64,000 nucleotides of DNA, taken from Dactylosporangium fulvum (GTDB lineage: Bacteria > Actinomycetota > Actinomycetes > Mycobacteriales > Micromonosporaceae). Made by a program: the position numbers and the translations under genes. How positions within the stretch are numbered: position 1 is the first letter of the stretch; the number at the start of each line of letters is the position of its first letter. The stretch is from the NCBI RefSeq assembly GCF_025137375.1, contig NZ_CP073720.1, positions 10,130,501-10,194,500 of the forward strand. The letters are read 5' to 3'. This document shows, piece by piece, positions 1-8,400 of this stretch. The notes below the pieces were generated by a model that did not search any database, had not been told where the DNA came from, and worked only from the letters and a program-made list of their open reading frames with translations.

Positions 1-651
1 GGCCCCATCGGCCCGCCGCCGCGCCCACCGAAGAGGGGCATGTCGACCGGCGCGACCGTCGGCATCGTTCTCGGCGGCGTCTTCGCCCTCTGCTGCGTCG
101 CCGGACTCGCCGCCGCAGTCATCGGCGGCGACGACAAGCCGAAGTCCCGGACCGCCAATGAACAGCCCGCAGCTCCGGCCGCATCCGGCGGATCGACCGG
201 TTCTCCGGCTGGGGCGCAGGCCGCCGCCACCACTGCGGCAGCACCGAAGAAGACGTCGGACATCGCCGCCGCAGGCAGCGCGGTGAGGGACGGCAAGTTC
301 GAATTCAAGGCGGTCAAGGGCCCCGAGTGCGGGAAGAAAGAGATCGGCTATCAGAAGGCCCAAGGCCACTACTGCCTGATCACCCTGCAGATCAAGAACA
401 TCGGCGACGCAGCCAGAACCTTCGACGACAACAACGTCCGCGCCTACAACGCGGAGGGCGCCAAGTTCGGTACAGACGGCGTCGCCGGAATGTACGCCAA
501 CCCGAACGGCGAAACCTTCCTGAACGACATCAACCCCGGCAACCAGGTCACCGCGATCGTCGTGTTCGACGTCGCCCCGGGCACGAAACTGGCGACGCTT
601 GAGGTGCACGACTCGAGCTTCAGCCGAGGCGCGAAGGTCGCCCTCGCCTGA
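1..651 (+). CDS. Membrane-anchored DUF4352 protein, probably 5'-partial
   Basis: The frame is open from base 1 and reads a Pro-rich leader before the first ATG at 40, so the true start is probably upstream of the window. From that ATG there is a single membrane segment at residues 5-28 (GIVLGGVFALCCVAGL), an Ala/Ser/Pro/Thr-rich linker to about 75, then a compact domain with the DUF4352 pattern: a cysteine pair (PECGKK and HYCLITLQ), the phrase ITLQIKNIGD, and a late V-V-F-D-V strand. DUF4352 domains are immunoglobulin-like, extracellular and of unknown ligand. The Pro-rich leader, one membrane helix and an exposed domain is a common actinobacterial layout. Function is unknown; the family call is fairly firm. 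Confidence 0.75.
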   Translation, partial: GPIGPPPRPPKRGMSTGATVGIVLGGVFALCCVAGLAAAVIGGDDKPKSRTANEQPAAPAASGGSTGSPAGAQAAATTAAAPKKTSDIAAAGSAVRDGKFEFKAVKGPECGKKEIGYQKAQGHYCLITLQIKNIGDAARTFDDNNVRAYNAEGAKFGTDGVAGMYANPNGETFLNDINPGNQVTAIVVFDVAPGTKLATLEVHDSSFSRGAKVALA

Positions 652-731
652 TCCATCGCCTCCGGACTGACCGCCCGACCGCATAACCACACACCGCCGA
701 CCAGCCCTCATCCGATGGAAGGGGGCCGGTT

Positions 732-1218
732 GTGGCGTTCTGGCTCGGCAAACCCGGCGCGCTCGCCGCCCTCCCCCACCCGGGCCGCGGCATCGACCCG
801 ACACTTGAGATCCCGTCCAGCGTCCGGGAGACGATCGGCGGCGGCCAGTCCGTCGACCGGGCACCGACCGGCCGCCGCACCTACGAGCTCGACTTGGCCT
901 CGTTGACGCCGGAGCAACACAGCCTCCTCGAGGAGTTCTACGTCGGGGCGCGCGGGCCGTCCTACGTCCTGCTCGACCCGTGGCGGCGTAACCACCTGTC
1001 CGCCCAGCAGTCGTCGGCGACCTCGGTCACGAACACCACGGCCGGGTTCGTGCCGTCGGCCGGCGAAAGCCCCACCCCGGTCCGGCGCGGCCAGCGCGTG
1101 CTCGCCTGGACCATCCCGTCGTCGGCGACCGCCGGCATCCTCATCGTCTCCCCACCAGCCGGGCTCACCGCCTGGCCGGCCCCGCATACTGTGAGACTGC
1201 CGCTGTCGGACCTGCTGG
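732..1218 (+). pseudogene. Phage minor-tail-like protein, 3'-truncated remnant
   Basis: A GTG start at 732 follows a good ribosome site (GAAGGGGG). The protein begins MAFWLGKPGALAALPHPG and includes RRTYELDLASLTPEQ and YVLLDPWRRNHL, a pattern I associate with actinophage and prophage minor tail proteins in which a first domain describes a structural sheet and a second follows. The tail-like sequence stays convincing to about residue 155 (base ~1195). After that the frame continues to a stop at 1365-1367 but is antisense to the condensation-domain gene that ends at 1219, and its composition becomes Pro/Arg-rich shadow. I read it as the front part of a tail gene cut by a recombination event. 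No other phage genes are visible downstream; a prophage could lie to the left of the window. The end coordinate is the last base before the neighbour. Confidence 0.5.
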
Positions 1219-2559
1219 TCAGGACGGCGTGGCCTCGCCGGTCGCTGTCTGGACCGCCACCTCCTCCATGGCGCGCACCAGAGCCTCGGCCACCGGCGGC
1301 GGCACGTGGTGGGTGTCCACCTCGATGTGCAGCCGCACCGTCTGCGGCGACTCGTCGTCGACGTTGAGGAACAGCCGCGGGTAGACCTCGTCGCGTTTGA
1401 TCGTCCACGTGAACACCGTGCGGGGCAGCGCGGCCCGCACCAACGCCGGGTCGACCAAGCGCGGCTCGGCCGCGCCCCGGCGGTCGTTGTAGAACCAGTT
1501 GAGATCCACCGCCTCGCCGCGCTCCCGCGCCGTCGCCGCGACGACCTCCTCCAGCCGTGCCCGGTCGTAGTAGCCGTGCTTGTACGCCAGCATCGACGCG
1601 CGCTGGACCCGCTCCAGCGCCTCGTCGAACGAGCACCCGGCCACATCCATCGCGCACAGGGCGGTCTGCGACACCGGGCCGACGACCTCGGCCAGGCCGG
1701 GGCGGAAGCGGTTGCTCGACACCAGCCGGGTCGCCACCGGGTTGACGCCGCAGACGCGGCTCGCCGCCAGCGCGTAGACGGTCAGCATGACCGCGCTCGC
1801 GTCCACCCTCGTATGGGCCGCGATCGACTGCACCGCGAGCGGCAGCGCCGCAGAGCTGAGCTCGCCCCGCCAGTACCGAGGTGCCTGCGGATCCCCCGCC
1901 CCGGCGAACCGGGACGCCGGGATGGTTTGCAGGGTGGCCTGCCAGTAGCGTATCGCCGCGTCGCTCTGCCGCCGCCCGGCCGACGAACGCTGCCACCGCA
2001 CCTGCTCCAGGGCCTGCATCCCGCGTACCGGCGCGGCCTCGTTCCGCTCGCTCTCGGCCAGCATGACCGCCGCGCCGCGACCGTCCATGACGAAGTGGGT
2101 CATGATGACCACCAGGTGCGTCGGCGTGCCGTCCCGCCGCACCACGGCCATCCGCACCGGCCACTCGCCAGCGAAGTCGTAGTCGGTCTGTTCATATCGC
2201 CGCTGTACCGCCACGGCGACCTCGTACGGGTCGGCCGGGCCGGCGTCGACGACCTCCAGGTCGATCTCGCCAGCGTCGTGCACCACCTGCCGCGGCGGGC
2301 CGTCCGCGGGGAACAGCAGCCGCGTGCGCATCGACTGGTACCGCGACATCAGGTACCGCAACCGCTCGACACCATCCTCGACGGTGGATCCGGCAGGCAG
2401 CGGCCGCGTGCCGCCGATCGGCATCCAGGTCTGCTGTTCGAGCAGCGCCTGCCAGATCTCACGCTGACCCCAGGACAGTTCGTCTTCCCCGGACCCCTCG
2501 CCGGTGAAGGGGACACGGATCCGGGTAACGGTCCCACCCGTCACCATCACGTCACTCAT
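1219..2559 (-). CDS. Stand-alone condensation-domain (CAT-fold) protein
   Basis: The 446-residue protein matches the nonribosomal peptide synthetase condensation superfamily: the opening phrase LSWGQREIW is the C1-like motif, and THFVMDGRG around residues 154-162 carries HxxxDG, with His155 and Asp159 as the expected catalytic pair. A late region reads NWFYNDRR and FTWTIKRDEVYPRLFLNV, as in the C-terminal lobe. The start at 2559 (MSDVMVTGG) is preferred over an upstream frame extension because AGGGGT lies just before it. There are no adenylation or carrier domains here or next door, so it is a free-standing acyl or peptidyl transferase whose donor and acceptor cannot be told. It ends against the truncated phage gene. 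Family call firm, substrate unknown. Confidence 0.8.
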   Translation of the reverse strand: MSDVMVTGGTVTRIRVPFTGEGSGEDELSWGQREIWQALLEQQTWMPIGGTRPLPAGSTVEDGVERLRYLMSRYQSMRTRLLFPADGPPRQVVHDAGEIDLEVVDAGPADPYEVAVAVQRRYEQTDYDFAGEWPVRMAVVRRDGTPTHLVVIMTHFVMDGRGAAVMLAESERNEAAPVRGMQALEQVRWQRSSAGRRQSDAAIRYWQATLQTIPASRFAGAGDPQAPRYWRGELSSAALPLAVQSIAAHTRVDASAVMLTVYALAASRVCGVNPVATRLVSSNRFRPGLAEVVGPVSQTALCAMDVAGCSFDEALERVQRASMLAYKHGYYDRARLEEVVAATARERGEAVDLNWFYNDRRGAAEPRLVDPALVRAALPRTVFTWTIKRDEVYPRLFLNVDDESPQTVRLHIEVDTHHVPPPVAEALVRAMEEVAVQTATGEATPS

Positions 2560-2812
2560 CCAGTTACCCCTGGTGTCGGCGGGCCAGTCGGCACAAACGC
2601 CTCGATCGTACGGCCGCACCGACCGCCGCGTTCCCGACCGAACGGCTCATCGACGGGACACGAACGTGCGGTGCGCACCCACTGTGCCACGGTCGGCGCA
2701 CGCTGCTCGTGACGCACACCCAGGTTTGCCAGAATGACACCGCTGTAGTTGCGTGGCCTTCACTATTGCCGTTGGACACTCGCTCTGGGTGGCTACTCGT
2801 TGCAGCTATTCG

Positions 2813-3121
2813 TCAGACGACGACGCCGAGCCGACGCAGCTCTGCCGCGATGTCGGCCACTTCGACGAGCGAGCCCTGCGCAACAGCGAGCATCATCGCC
2901 TCGGCATCATCAACATCCACGTCGGGAACATCGCCGCCGGTGTTCAGCACGATGAAGGTGATCGCCGCAGCCCATGCCAGCCGCTTGTTGCCGTCGATGA
3001 GCGCATGGTTCGCACACAGCGAGTGCAGCAGCGCGGCGGCTTTCCCGGCGAGGTCCGGGTATGCCGCATCAGCGGGTGACGCGGTTTCCCGCGCCAGACG
3101 ACCGTCCGTCCACGTCGCAGG
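2813..3121 (-). pseudogene. doc-like toxin remnant (Fic/Doc fold), N-terminus lost
   Basis: Read on the minus strand, this frame gives about 100 codons ending with a stop at 2813-2815. It contains AYPDLAGKAAALLHSLCANH, then ALIDGNKRLAWAA, the death-on-curing signature with D/E-GNKR, and a Doc-like tail LVEVADIAAELRRLG. Doc kinases phosphorylate EF-Tu and are normally 120-130 residues with a Phd-type antitoxin. Here the conserved region begins abruptly and there is no start codon; upstream in the same frame is the stop codon of the small membrane protein. No antitoxin gene is visible. It is therefore a decayed fragment, unless reading through the TAG at 3122-3124 occurs. The family match is by motif. 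Confidence 0.7.
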
Positions 3122-3223
3122 CTACCGCCGCCGGACGGCGAACACGAGCACCGTGACCAGCACAACGACCGCCAGCACCGCGACGCCGCACACAGCAAGG
3201 TGCCACGGCCGCAACGCCCCCAT
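3122..3223 (-). CDS. 33-residue single-pass membrane protein coupled to a lipoprotein
   Basis: A tiny frame starts at the ATG 3223-3221 and shares bases with the stop codon of the lipoprotein before it (TGATG), a typical translational coupling. The product is a short soluble start (MGALRPWHLAVCG), one strong helix (VAVLAVVVLVTVLVFAV) and three arginines at the end, giving a predicted N-out, C-in orientation. An earlier in-frame ATG at 3238 would add five residues but overlaps the lipoprotein more. It is too small to assign a family. The tight coupling suggests it works with, or helps to anchor or export, the lipoprotein. The frame runs straight into the doc remnant after its stop. Confidence 0.6.
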   Translation of the reverse strand: MGALRPWHLAVCGVAVLAVVVLVTVLVFAVRRR

Positions 3224-3672
3224 CAGACTGCTCTCCATCGCGCCTGGTTCTCGCCCGCCTTGCGTGTGCACCGCATCGGCTTCCCTGTCTTCGTGACGCC
3301 TGTCGCGCCTTCCGGTGAGCAGAACGCGCCCGGCGTGACCACCTTCCCACCCCCGCCACCAGCAGGCGCGCTGGTCTTCGGCGCCGGCGGCTTCGTCGTC
3401 GTCTTCGGCGCCGGCGGCTTGGTCGTGGTGCGGCCGGGCGAAGGCACACCAGCCCCGGGCACGGCGACGTCGCTCGGCGCGACCACCACGCTGGCGCTCG
3501 GCGACGAAGACGGAGACGGAGACGGAGACGGGCTGGGGCTCGGCGACTCGGACAGACTCGGCGACGCGACAACCGCGTGCACGCCGTCGTTGGCCGGCTT
3601 GGGGTCGGGGCCGCAGCCGGCCAGGGCGAACACGGCGACAGTCGCGGCGGCGATGAGTCGGGCAGGGGTCAC
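3223..3672 (-). CDS. Secreted lipoprotein with Ser/Pro and Lys/Pro repeats
   Basis: The 149-residue protein opens with a lipoprotein signal (MTPARLIAAATVAVFALAGC), Cys20 being the lipid site. A low-complexity stalk follows: alternating Ser-Pro, then two copies of TTTKPPAPK. The compact end reads GAFCSPEGATGVTKTGKPMRC and closes with ARWR, a small two-cysteine module that occurs at the C-terminus of many exported actinobacterial proteins; its role is not known to me. The stalk suggests the end module is held away from the membrane in the cell wall. The stop overlaps the start of the mini membrane protein. Composition repeats at 3480-3560 reflect the Ser-Pro codons rather than a separate DNA repeat. 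Confidence 0.75.
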   Translation of the reverse strand: MTPARLIAAATVAVFALAGCGPDPKPANDGVHAVVASPSLSESPSPSPSPSPSPSSSPSASVVVAPSDVAVPGAGVPSPGRTTTKPPAPKTTTKPPAPKTSAPAGGGGGKVVTPGAFCSPEGATGVTKTGKPMRCTRKAGENQARWRAV

Positions 3673-3974
3673 CGTCGTGATGGTCCTCCGACCTGGCCCG
3701 GAACGGATCAGGCGCCTGGCCAGGGGTGGCCGACGATCAAGAGAGCCGCGTATGGCCTCTCCGGTGGTCGCAGGCTCCTCCGGGCGGCCCCCGAACGAGC
3801 GCTCGAGCGTGGCGCCGCACCGAGACCGTCACGAGCGGCTATGTCACGCAGTGGCGCTGAGCCTCTACCCTATGGCTATGACGGATCGGGACCAGCGTGA
3901 GAGCGTCGAGCCTCGCGTGAGTGTGCCCGTCCCGAGTGTCCGGCCCAGAGAAGACTACGGCCGGACTCCCCCCC

Positions 3975-4325
3975 ATGAGTGCGGGCGGCGGGGTCGAGCT
4001 GGCGGCTGCCTTCATCGCCAGCGCCGTTGCGCAGCAGCTCGTCGGCATCGCGGCCTGGGAGGCGCTGAAGGCCGGGGCCCGCCACGCCAGGCTCCGTTTC
4101 GGCTGGCAGAGCGAGGCCCAGCAGCGACCCTATGCCGAGGCCATGGCCCAGTTGGCCGTCGCGTCGAAGCTTGATGCTGACGTCGACCTCGACGTCGCGG
4201 AGTGCCGTCGACTCGGTGATCAGTGGCAGGCGATCGTGATCGGCGAGGGCCGGCGATACCGCGTCCTGATTCCAGTGAAGCTCAGGGAGCCGAACGAGAT
4301 CGCCGTGAGCCTCGAGTTGCAGTGA
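3975..4325 (+). CDS. Small hypothetical protein; possible frameshift upstream in a C7 run
   Basis: From the ATG at 3975 the frame gives 116 residues: a small hydrophobic helix (VELAAAFIASAVAQQLVGIA), then a mixed domain with RLGDQWQAIVIGEGRRYRVL that looks like a short beta sheet. I do not recognise the family. The ATG lacks a ribosome site and sits right after seven cytosines at 3968-3974. A different frame begins at ATG 3872 or 3878 (MTDRDQRESVEPRVSVPV) and would join this one exactly if the run had six cytosines. So the true protein may start near 3872 and the present sequence may hold a one-base insertion. Either reading ends at the same stop, 6 bp from the convergent comB-like gene. Confidence 0.5.
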   Translation: MSAGGGVELAAAFIASAVAQQLVGIAAWEALKAGARHARLRFGWQSEAQQRPYAEAMAQLAVASKLDADVDLDVAECRRLGDQWQAIVIGEGRRYRVLIPVKLREPNEIAVSLELQ

Positions 4326-4330
4326 GCGCG

Positions 4331-5086
4331 TCAGGCCGGGGCGAAGACGCCGCTGGTCAGGACCGGGACCAGGTCGGAAACGCCGGACTGGATGGCCAGG
4401 CTCACGTCCTCCGCGAAGCCTCGCTGAATCAGCTCCTGGCCGCTCACGCACTTGCGGACCGCCGCGGGCACGTTGCGTACCGCTGCCAAAGCTGCCAGCG
4501 TCACAGCGGCCTCCACCGACAGCGGGGCGCCCAGCATCGACAGGCCGTCGAGAACCGACGCGGCGCCCAACAAATCTTCCACACACGGACGGAGCGTGCC
4601 GTCCGGCCACAGCTCGCCGGCCGCCACCACGCCGACCGGGGAGGAGGCCGTGCCGTGGCCCTGGGTCACGAGCCAGCGGGCGACGGCCGGGGCGTTGCGC
4701 AGGCAGGCTGCCACCACCGCGACGCCCGTGGAGGCGGCCGCGGAGCAGATCGTCGCGCCGTTCGGCGACGGGAGTACCAGATCAGCGGCCACCGGGGCGG
4801 TCGACAGCGCGGCCGGGGAGAGCGACCACGGGTGCTCCGACGTCACGTGCGAGCGGCCGACGGCAAACGCGGCACCCATGCGGTCGGCATAGGCGCGGGC
4901 CTGGTCGGACCAGGGGAAGGGGTGGACGCGCATACCGCGCGCCACCGCGATGTCCACCGCTGTCGAGAATGACAGCACGTCGACCACGACCAGGACCGAG
5001 CAGACGCGGGCGAGTTCGGCCGCGCCTGCCGGTCCCCAGTCGAAACGGGCGCCAGAGCCGGGCTGGCTGAAGACGCCCTCCGCCAT
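4331..5086 (-). CDS. ComB-family 2-phosphosulfolactate phosphatase-like protein
   Basis: The 251-residue protein follows the COG2045/ComB pattern: LARVCSVLVVVDVLSFSTAVDIA near the start, VLPSPNGATICSAAA in the middle (the family's S-P-N-G motif) and a late VRNVPAAVRKCVSGQELIQRG. ComB hydrolyses 2-phosphosulfolactate in coenzyme M synthesis in archaea; in actinobacteria without coenzyme M the true substrate is not established, so only the fold and a phosphatase role are inferred. The ATG at 5086 lies one base after the purL stop, and the same order purS-purQ-purL-comB implies cotranscription. It converges on the small hypothetical gene at its end. Confidence 0.75.
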   Translation of the reverse strand: MAEGVFSQPGSGARFDWGPAGAAELARVCSVLVVVDVLSFSTAVDIAVARGMRVHPFPWSDQARAYADRMGAAFAVGRSHVTSEHPWSLSPAALSTAPVAADLVLPSPNGATICSAAASTGVAVVAACLRNAPAVARWLVTQGHGTASSPVGVVAAGELWPDGTLRPCVEDLLGAASVLDGLSMLGAPLSVEAAVTLAALAAVRNVPAAVRKCVSGQELIQRGFAEDVSLAIQSGVSDLVPVLTSGVFAPA

Positions 5087-5087
5087 G

Positions 5088-7469
5088 TCAGGCGTCTGGG
5101 TCGGTGTCGCCGGGCGACGCAGGCACGTCCGGCGGCTCAACCGGCTCGAAGATGGTGTCCACGGCGGGCAGCACGTAGGCCGGCGCCTCCGTGGACACCT
5201 CACCGAACAGGGCCGGCAGGGTGCCGGTCCAGGCGGCCCGCAGCTCGTCGAGCGAGATCGTGAACTGGCCCCGCACGTCGAGAGCCCGGCTGCGCCCGTC
5301 GACCGAGCCGATCACGGTGACCGGCAGGCCGTGCTGCGCACAGAGGGTGGTGAACGCCTTCTCGTGGCCGCGCGGCACGGACACCAGCGCCCGGGCGGTC
5401 GACTCCGAGAACAGCGCCACAAACGGGTTGAGGTCCTCGGGCAGCGTGATGTTGGCCCCGTGGTCGTACCGCAGGGTCGCCTCGACCAGCGCCTGGGCGA
5501 GCCCGCCGTCGGAGAGGTCGTGCGCCGACGACAGGTGGCCGCGCTCGCCGGCCTCGGTGAGGACCGAGGCGAGGATGCGCTCGCGGGTGAGGTTGACCCG
5601 GGGCGGCTGGCCGCCGAGGTGCTGGTGGGTCACCCATGCCCACTCGGAGCCGGACAGCTCCTCGGTCGTCTCACCGAGCAGCATGATCAGGTCGCTGTCG
5701 CCGCCGAAGCCCATCGGGACGCGGCTGCCGACGTTGCCCATGACGCCGAGCACACCGACGACGGGCGTCGGGTGGATGGCCTGCGAGCCGGTCGAGTTGT
5801 AGAAGCTGACGTTGCCGCCGGTGACCGGGATGCCCAGCTCGGCGCAGCCGTCGGCCAGGCCGCGGACGGCCTCGGCGAACTGCCACATGACCTGCGGGTC
5901 CTCGGGGGAGCCGAAGTTGAGGCAGTTGGTCACCGCGAGCGGGGTGGCCCCGGCCGCGGCGACGTTGCGGTAGGCCTCGGCGAGGGCGAGCTTGGCGCCG
6001 TTGTACGGGTCGAGCCGCGCGAACCGCGCGTTGCCGTCGACGGACAGCGCGATGCCGAGCCCGGTCTGCTCGTCGATGCGGATCACACCGGAGTTCTCCG
6101 GCTGGGCGAGGATCGTGTTGCCCTGGACGTATCGGTCGTACTGCTCGGTGACCCAGCTCTTGTCGCACAGGTTGGGGCTGGCGGCGAGCCGCAGCAGCGT
6201 TTCGCGCAGCTCGACACCGGTGCGCGGCCGCGGCAGCGTCTCGGCGCGGTCGGCCTGGAGCAGGATGAGGTCGGCCGGCTCACGCATCGGCCGGGCGTAG
6301 ACCGGGCCGTCGTCGACGAGCGAGCCCGGCGGGACGTCGACGACGGTCTCGCCGTGCCAGGTGATCACCAGCCGGCCGGTGTCGGTGACCTGGCCGATGG
6401 CGGTCGCGATGACACCCCAGCGCTCGGCGACGTGCAGCACCTCGTCGAGCTTCGCCGGGTCGACGATGAGCAGCATCCGCTCCTGGGACTCGCTGGCGAG
6501 GACCTCCTGCGGGTCCATCGACGCCTCGCGCAGCGGCACCAGGTTGAGGTTGACGTCCATGCCGGTGCCGGCCGCGGCGCTGGTCTCGGTGAGGGCGCAG
6601 GTCAGGCCGGCGCCGCCGAGGTCCTGGACGCCGACGATGAGCTCCCGCTCGTACAGCTCGAGGCAGCTCTCGATGAGCAGCTTCTCGATGAACGGGTCAC
6701 CCACCTGCACCGACGGGCGGCGGGCCGGGCCGTCGGCGTCGAAGGTGGCGCTGGCCAGGACCGACACACCGCCGATGCCGTCGCGGCCGGTCTTGGCGCC
6801 GAGGAGCACGACGATGTTGCCGGGGCCGTGCGCCTCCTTGTTCTGCAGGCGGTTGACCGGCAGGACACCGACACACAGCGCGTTGACCAGCGGGTTGCCC
6901 TGGTAGCAGGGGTCGAAGACGACCTCGCCGCCGATGTTGGGCAGGCCGAGGCAGTTGCCGTAGCCGCCGACGCCGGCGACGACGCCGGGCAGGACACGCT
7001 TGGTGTCCTCGTGGTCGGCGGCGCCGAAGCGCAGCGGGTCCATGACGGCGACCGGCCGCGCGCCCATGGCGAGGATGTCGCGCACGATGCCGCCGACGCC
7101 CGTGGCCGCGCCCTGATAGGGCTCGACGAAGCTGGGGTGGTTGTGCGACTCGACCTTGAAGGTCACGGCGATGTCGTCGGAGACCCGGATGACACCGGCG
7201 TTTTCCCCGATGCCGGCCAGCATCAGCTCGGACTTCGGGGCCTTCTCGCCGAACTGGCGCAGGTGGACCTTGCTGCTCTTGTACGAGCAGTGCTCGCTCC
7301 ACATGATCGAATACATGGCGAGCTCGGACGTGGTCGGCCGCCGGCCCAGGATCTGCCGGATGCGCTGGTACTCGTCCTCGCGCAGGCCCAGATCCTCGTA
7401 GGGCTGTTCCTCGTCGGGTGTCTTGCCGGCCTGCTCGACGGTGTCGAACTCGTGCGTCGTGGCGGTCAT
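5088..7469 (-). CDS. purL: Phosphoribosylformylglycinamidine synthase subunit PurL
   Basis: PurL is the ATP-using synthetase subunit that converts FGAR and glutamine-derived ammonia to FGAM in purine synthesis, working with PurQ and PurS. The 793-residue length is the small PurL type, with a family C-terminal extension of about 30 residues rich in Pro/Asp. Landmarks are MYSIMWSEHCSYKSSK, the nucleotide-binding VKVESHNHPSF-like stretch (here FKVESHNHPS), GVGGIVRDI, and DLGGAGLTCALTETSAA. The second half repeats the AIRS-like fold with LAVTNCLNFGSPEDP and AHDLSDGGLAQALVE. It overlaps purQ by ATGA at 7466-7469. Confidence 0.98.
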   Translation of the reverse strand: MTATTHEFDTVEQAGKTPDEEQPYEDLGLREDEYQRIRQILGRRPTTSELAMYSIMWSEHCSYKSSKVHLRQFGEKAPKSELMLAGIGENAGVIRVSDDIAVTFKVESHNHPSFVEPYQGAATGVGGIVRDILAMGARPVAVMDPLRFGAADHEDTKRVLPGVVAGVGGYGNCLGLPNIGGEVVFDPCYQGNPLVNALCVGVLPVNRLQNKEAHGPGNIVVLLGAKTGRDGIGGVSVLASATFDADGPARRPSVQVGDPFIEKLLIESCLELYERELIVGVQDLGGAGLTCALTETSAAAGTGMDVNLNLVPLREASMDPQEVLASESQERMLLIVDPAKLDEVLHVAERWGVIATAIGQVTDTGRLVITWHGETVVDVPPGSLVDDGPVYARPMREPADLILLQADRAETLPRPRTGVELRETLLRLAASPNLCDKSWVTEQYDRYVQGNTILAQPENSGVIRIDEQTGLGIALSVDGNARFARLDPYNGAKLALAEAYRNVAAAGATPLAVTNCLNFGSPEDPQVMWQFAEAVRGLADGCAELGIPVTGGNVSFYNSTGSQAIHPTPVVGVLGVMGNVGSRVPMGFGGDSDLIMLLGETTEELSGSEWAWVTHQHLGGQPPRVNLTRERILASVLTEAGERGHLSSAHDLSDGGLAQALVEATLRYDHGANITLPEDLNPFVALFSESTARALVSVPRGHEKAFTTLCAQHGLPVTVIGSVDGRSRALDVRGQFTISLDELRAAWTGTLPALFGEVSTEAPAYVLPAVDTIFEPVEPPDVPASPGDTDPDA

Positions 7470-8146
7470 ACGCGGGCTCCCAGGTGTGCGAGCACGGACG
7501 TGAAGATGCCGAGGCCGTCGATCGACGGGCCGGTCAGCACCTCAACGGCGTGCTCCGGGTGGGGCATGATCCCGACGACGTTGCCCGCAGCGTTGGTGAT
7601 CGCCGCGATGTCGTGGAGCGAGCCGTTGGGGTTTCCGCGGATGTATCTCGCGACGACCCGGCCCTCGGCCTCGAGCTCGTCGAGGGTGCGCCGGTCGGCC
7701 ATGTAGCAGCCTTCGCCGTTCTTGACCGGGATCACGACCTCCTGGCGCGGCTGGAAGCCGTTGGTCCAGGCGGTGGACGTGCTCTCGATCCGCAGACCCT
7801 GGTCGCGGTTGCGGAAGTGCAGGTGCTGGTTGCGGGTGAGGGCGCCGGGCAGGAGGTGCGCCTCGCACAGCACCTGGAAGCCGTTGCAGATGCCCAGCAC
7901 GGGCAGACCGTCGCCGGCCGCCCTGACGATCGACTCCATCACGGCGGAGAACCGGGCGATGGCGCCCGCGCGCAGGTAGTCTCCATACGAGAAGCCGCCT
8001 GGCAGGACGACCGCGTCCACGCCGTAGAGCTCGGCGTCCGCGTGCCACAGCGGGATCGGCGCGCCGCCGGCGAGCTGCACGGCACGGGCGGCGTCACGGT
8101 CGTCGAGTGAACCAGGGAAGGTGACGACACCGATGCGGGCGGTCAC
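7466..8146 (-). CDS. purQ: Phosphoribosylformylglycinamidine synthase subunit PurQ
   Basis: PurQ is the class I glutamine amidotransferase that supplies ammonia to PurL. The 226-residue protein starts at GTG 8146, which overlaps the purS stop by GTGA, so translation is coupled. It shows the glutaminase landmarks: VLPGGFSYGDYLR (oxyanion region), VLGICNGFQVL with the nucleophile Cys, and the His-Glu pair in IMPHPEHAVE near the end. IGVVTFPGSLDDRD at the start is the usual PurQ opening. A longer frame exists upstream but it is the purS region in another phase. Firm call. Confidence 0.97.
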   Translation of the reverse strand: MTARIGVVTFPGSLDDRDAARAVQLAGGAPIPLWHADAELYGVDAVVLPGGFSYGDYLRAGAIARFSAVMESIVRAAGDGLPVLGICNGFQVLCEAHLLPGALTRNQHLHFRNRDQGLRIESTSTAWTNGFQPRQEVVIPVKNGEGCYMADRRTLDELEAEGRVVARYIRGNPNGSLHDIAAITNAAGNVVGIMPHPEHAVEVLTGPSIDGLGIFTSVLAHLGARV

Positions 8147-8400
8147 TGGGACTCGACCTCCACCGGTTCCTCCACCCGGAGCGTGAAGTCCTCGATCACC
8201 GGGTTGGCGAGCAGCTTGTCGGCGATCTCGCGGGCACGGTCGAGGTCGGCGGCGCCGTCGAACTCGATCTCGATCCGCTTGCCGATGCGCACTGAGGCCA
8301 CGTCGGCGACGCCGAGTCGCGGCAGCGCATTCGCGACCGCCTGACCCTGGGGGTCCAGGATCTCCGGTTTGAGCATGACGTCCACCACGACGCGGGCCAC
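8143..8400 (-). CDS. purS: Phosphoribosylformylglycinamidine synthase subunit PurS
   Basis: PurS is the small bridging subunit that holds PurL and PurQ together in the FGAM synthase complex of Gram-positive and archaeal type. The 85-residue protein starts at GTG 8400 (VARVVVDVMLKPEILDPQGQ) with AGGAG six bases upstream; the frame is open further but without a convincing site. Landmarks are VMLKPEILDPQG, VASVRIGKRIEIEFDG and the tail ANPVIEDFTLRVEE. It is the first gene of the purS-purQ-purL-comB unit. The 170 bp between it and purB probably hold the promoter, although I see no clear motif there. Confidence 0.95.
   Translation of the reverse strand: MARVVVDVMLKPEILDPQGQAVANALPRLGVADVASVRIGKRIEIEFDGAADLDRAREIADKLLANPVIEDFTLRVEEPVEVESQ

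Noticed and set aside
4950..7706. A 918-codon plus-strand frame across purL
   Set aside because: It is the exact antisense of purL, rich in Arg/Asp/Gly and without a ribosome site or family motif; a GC-rich shadow.
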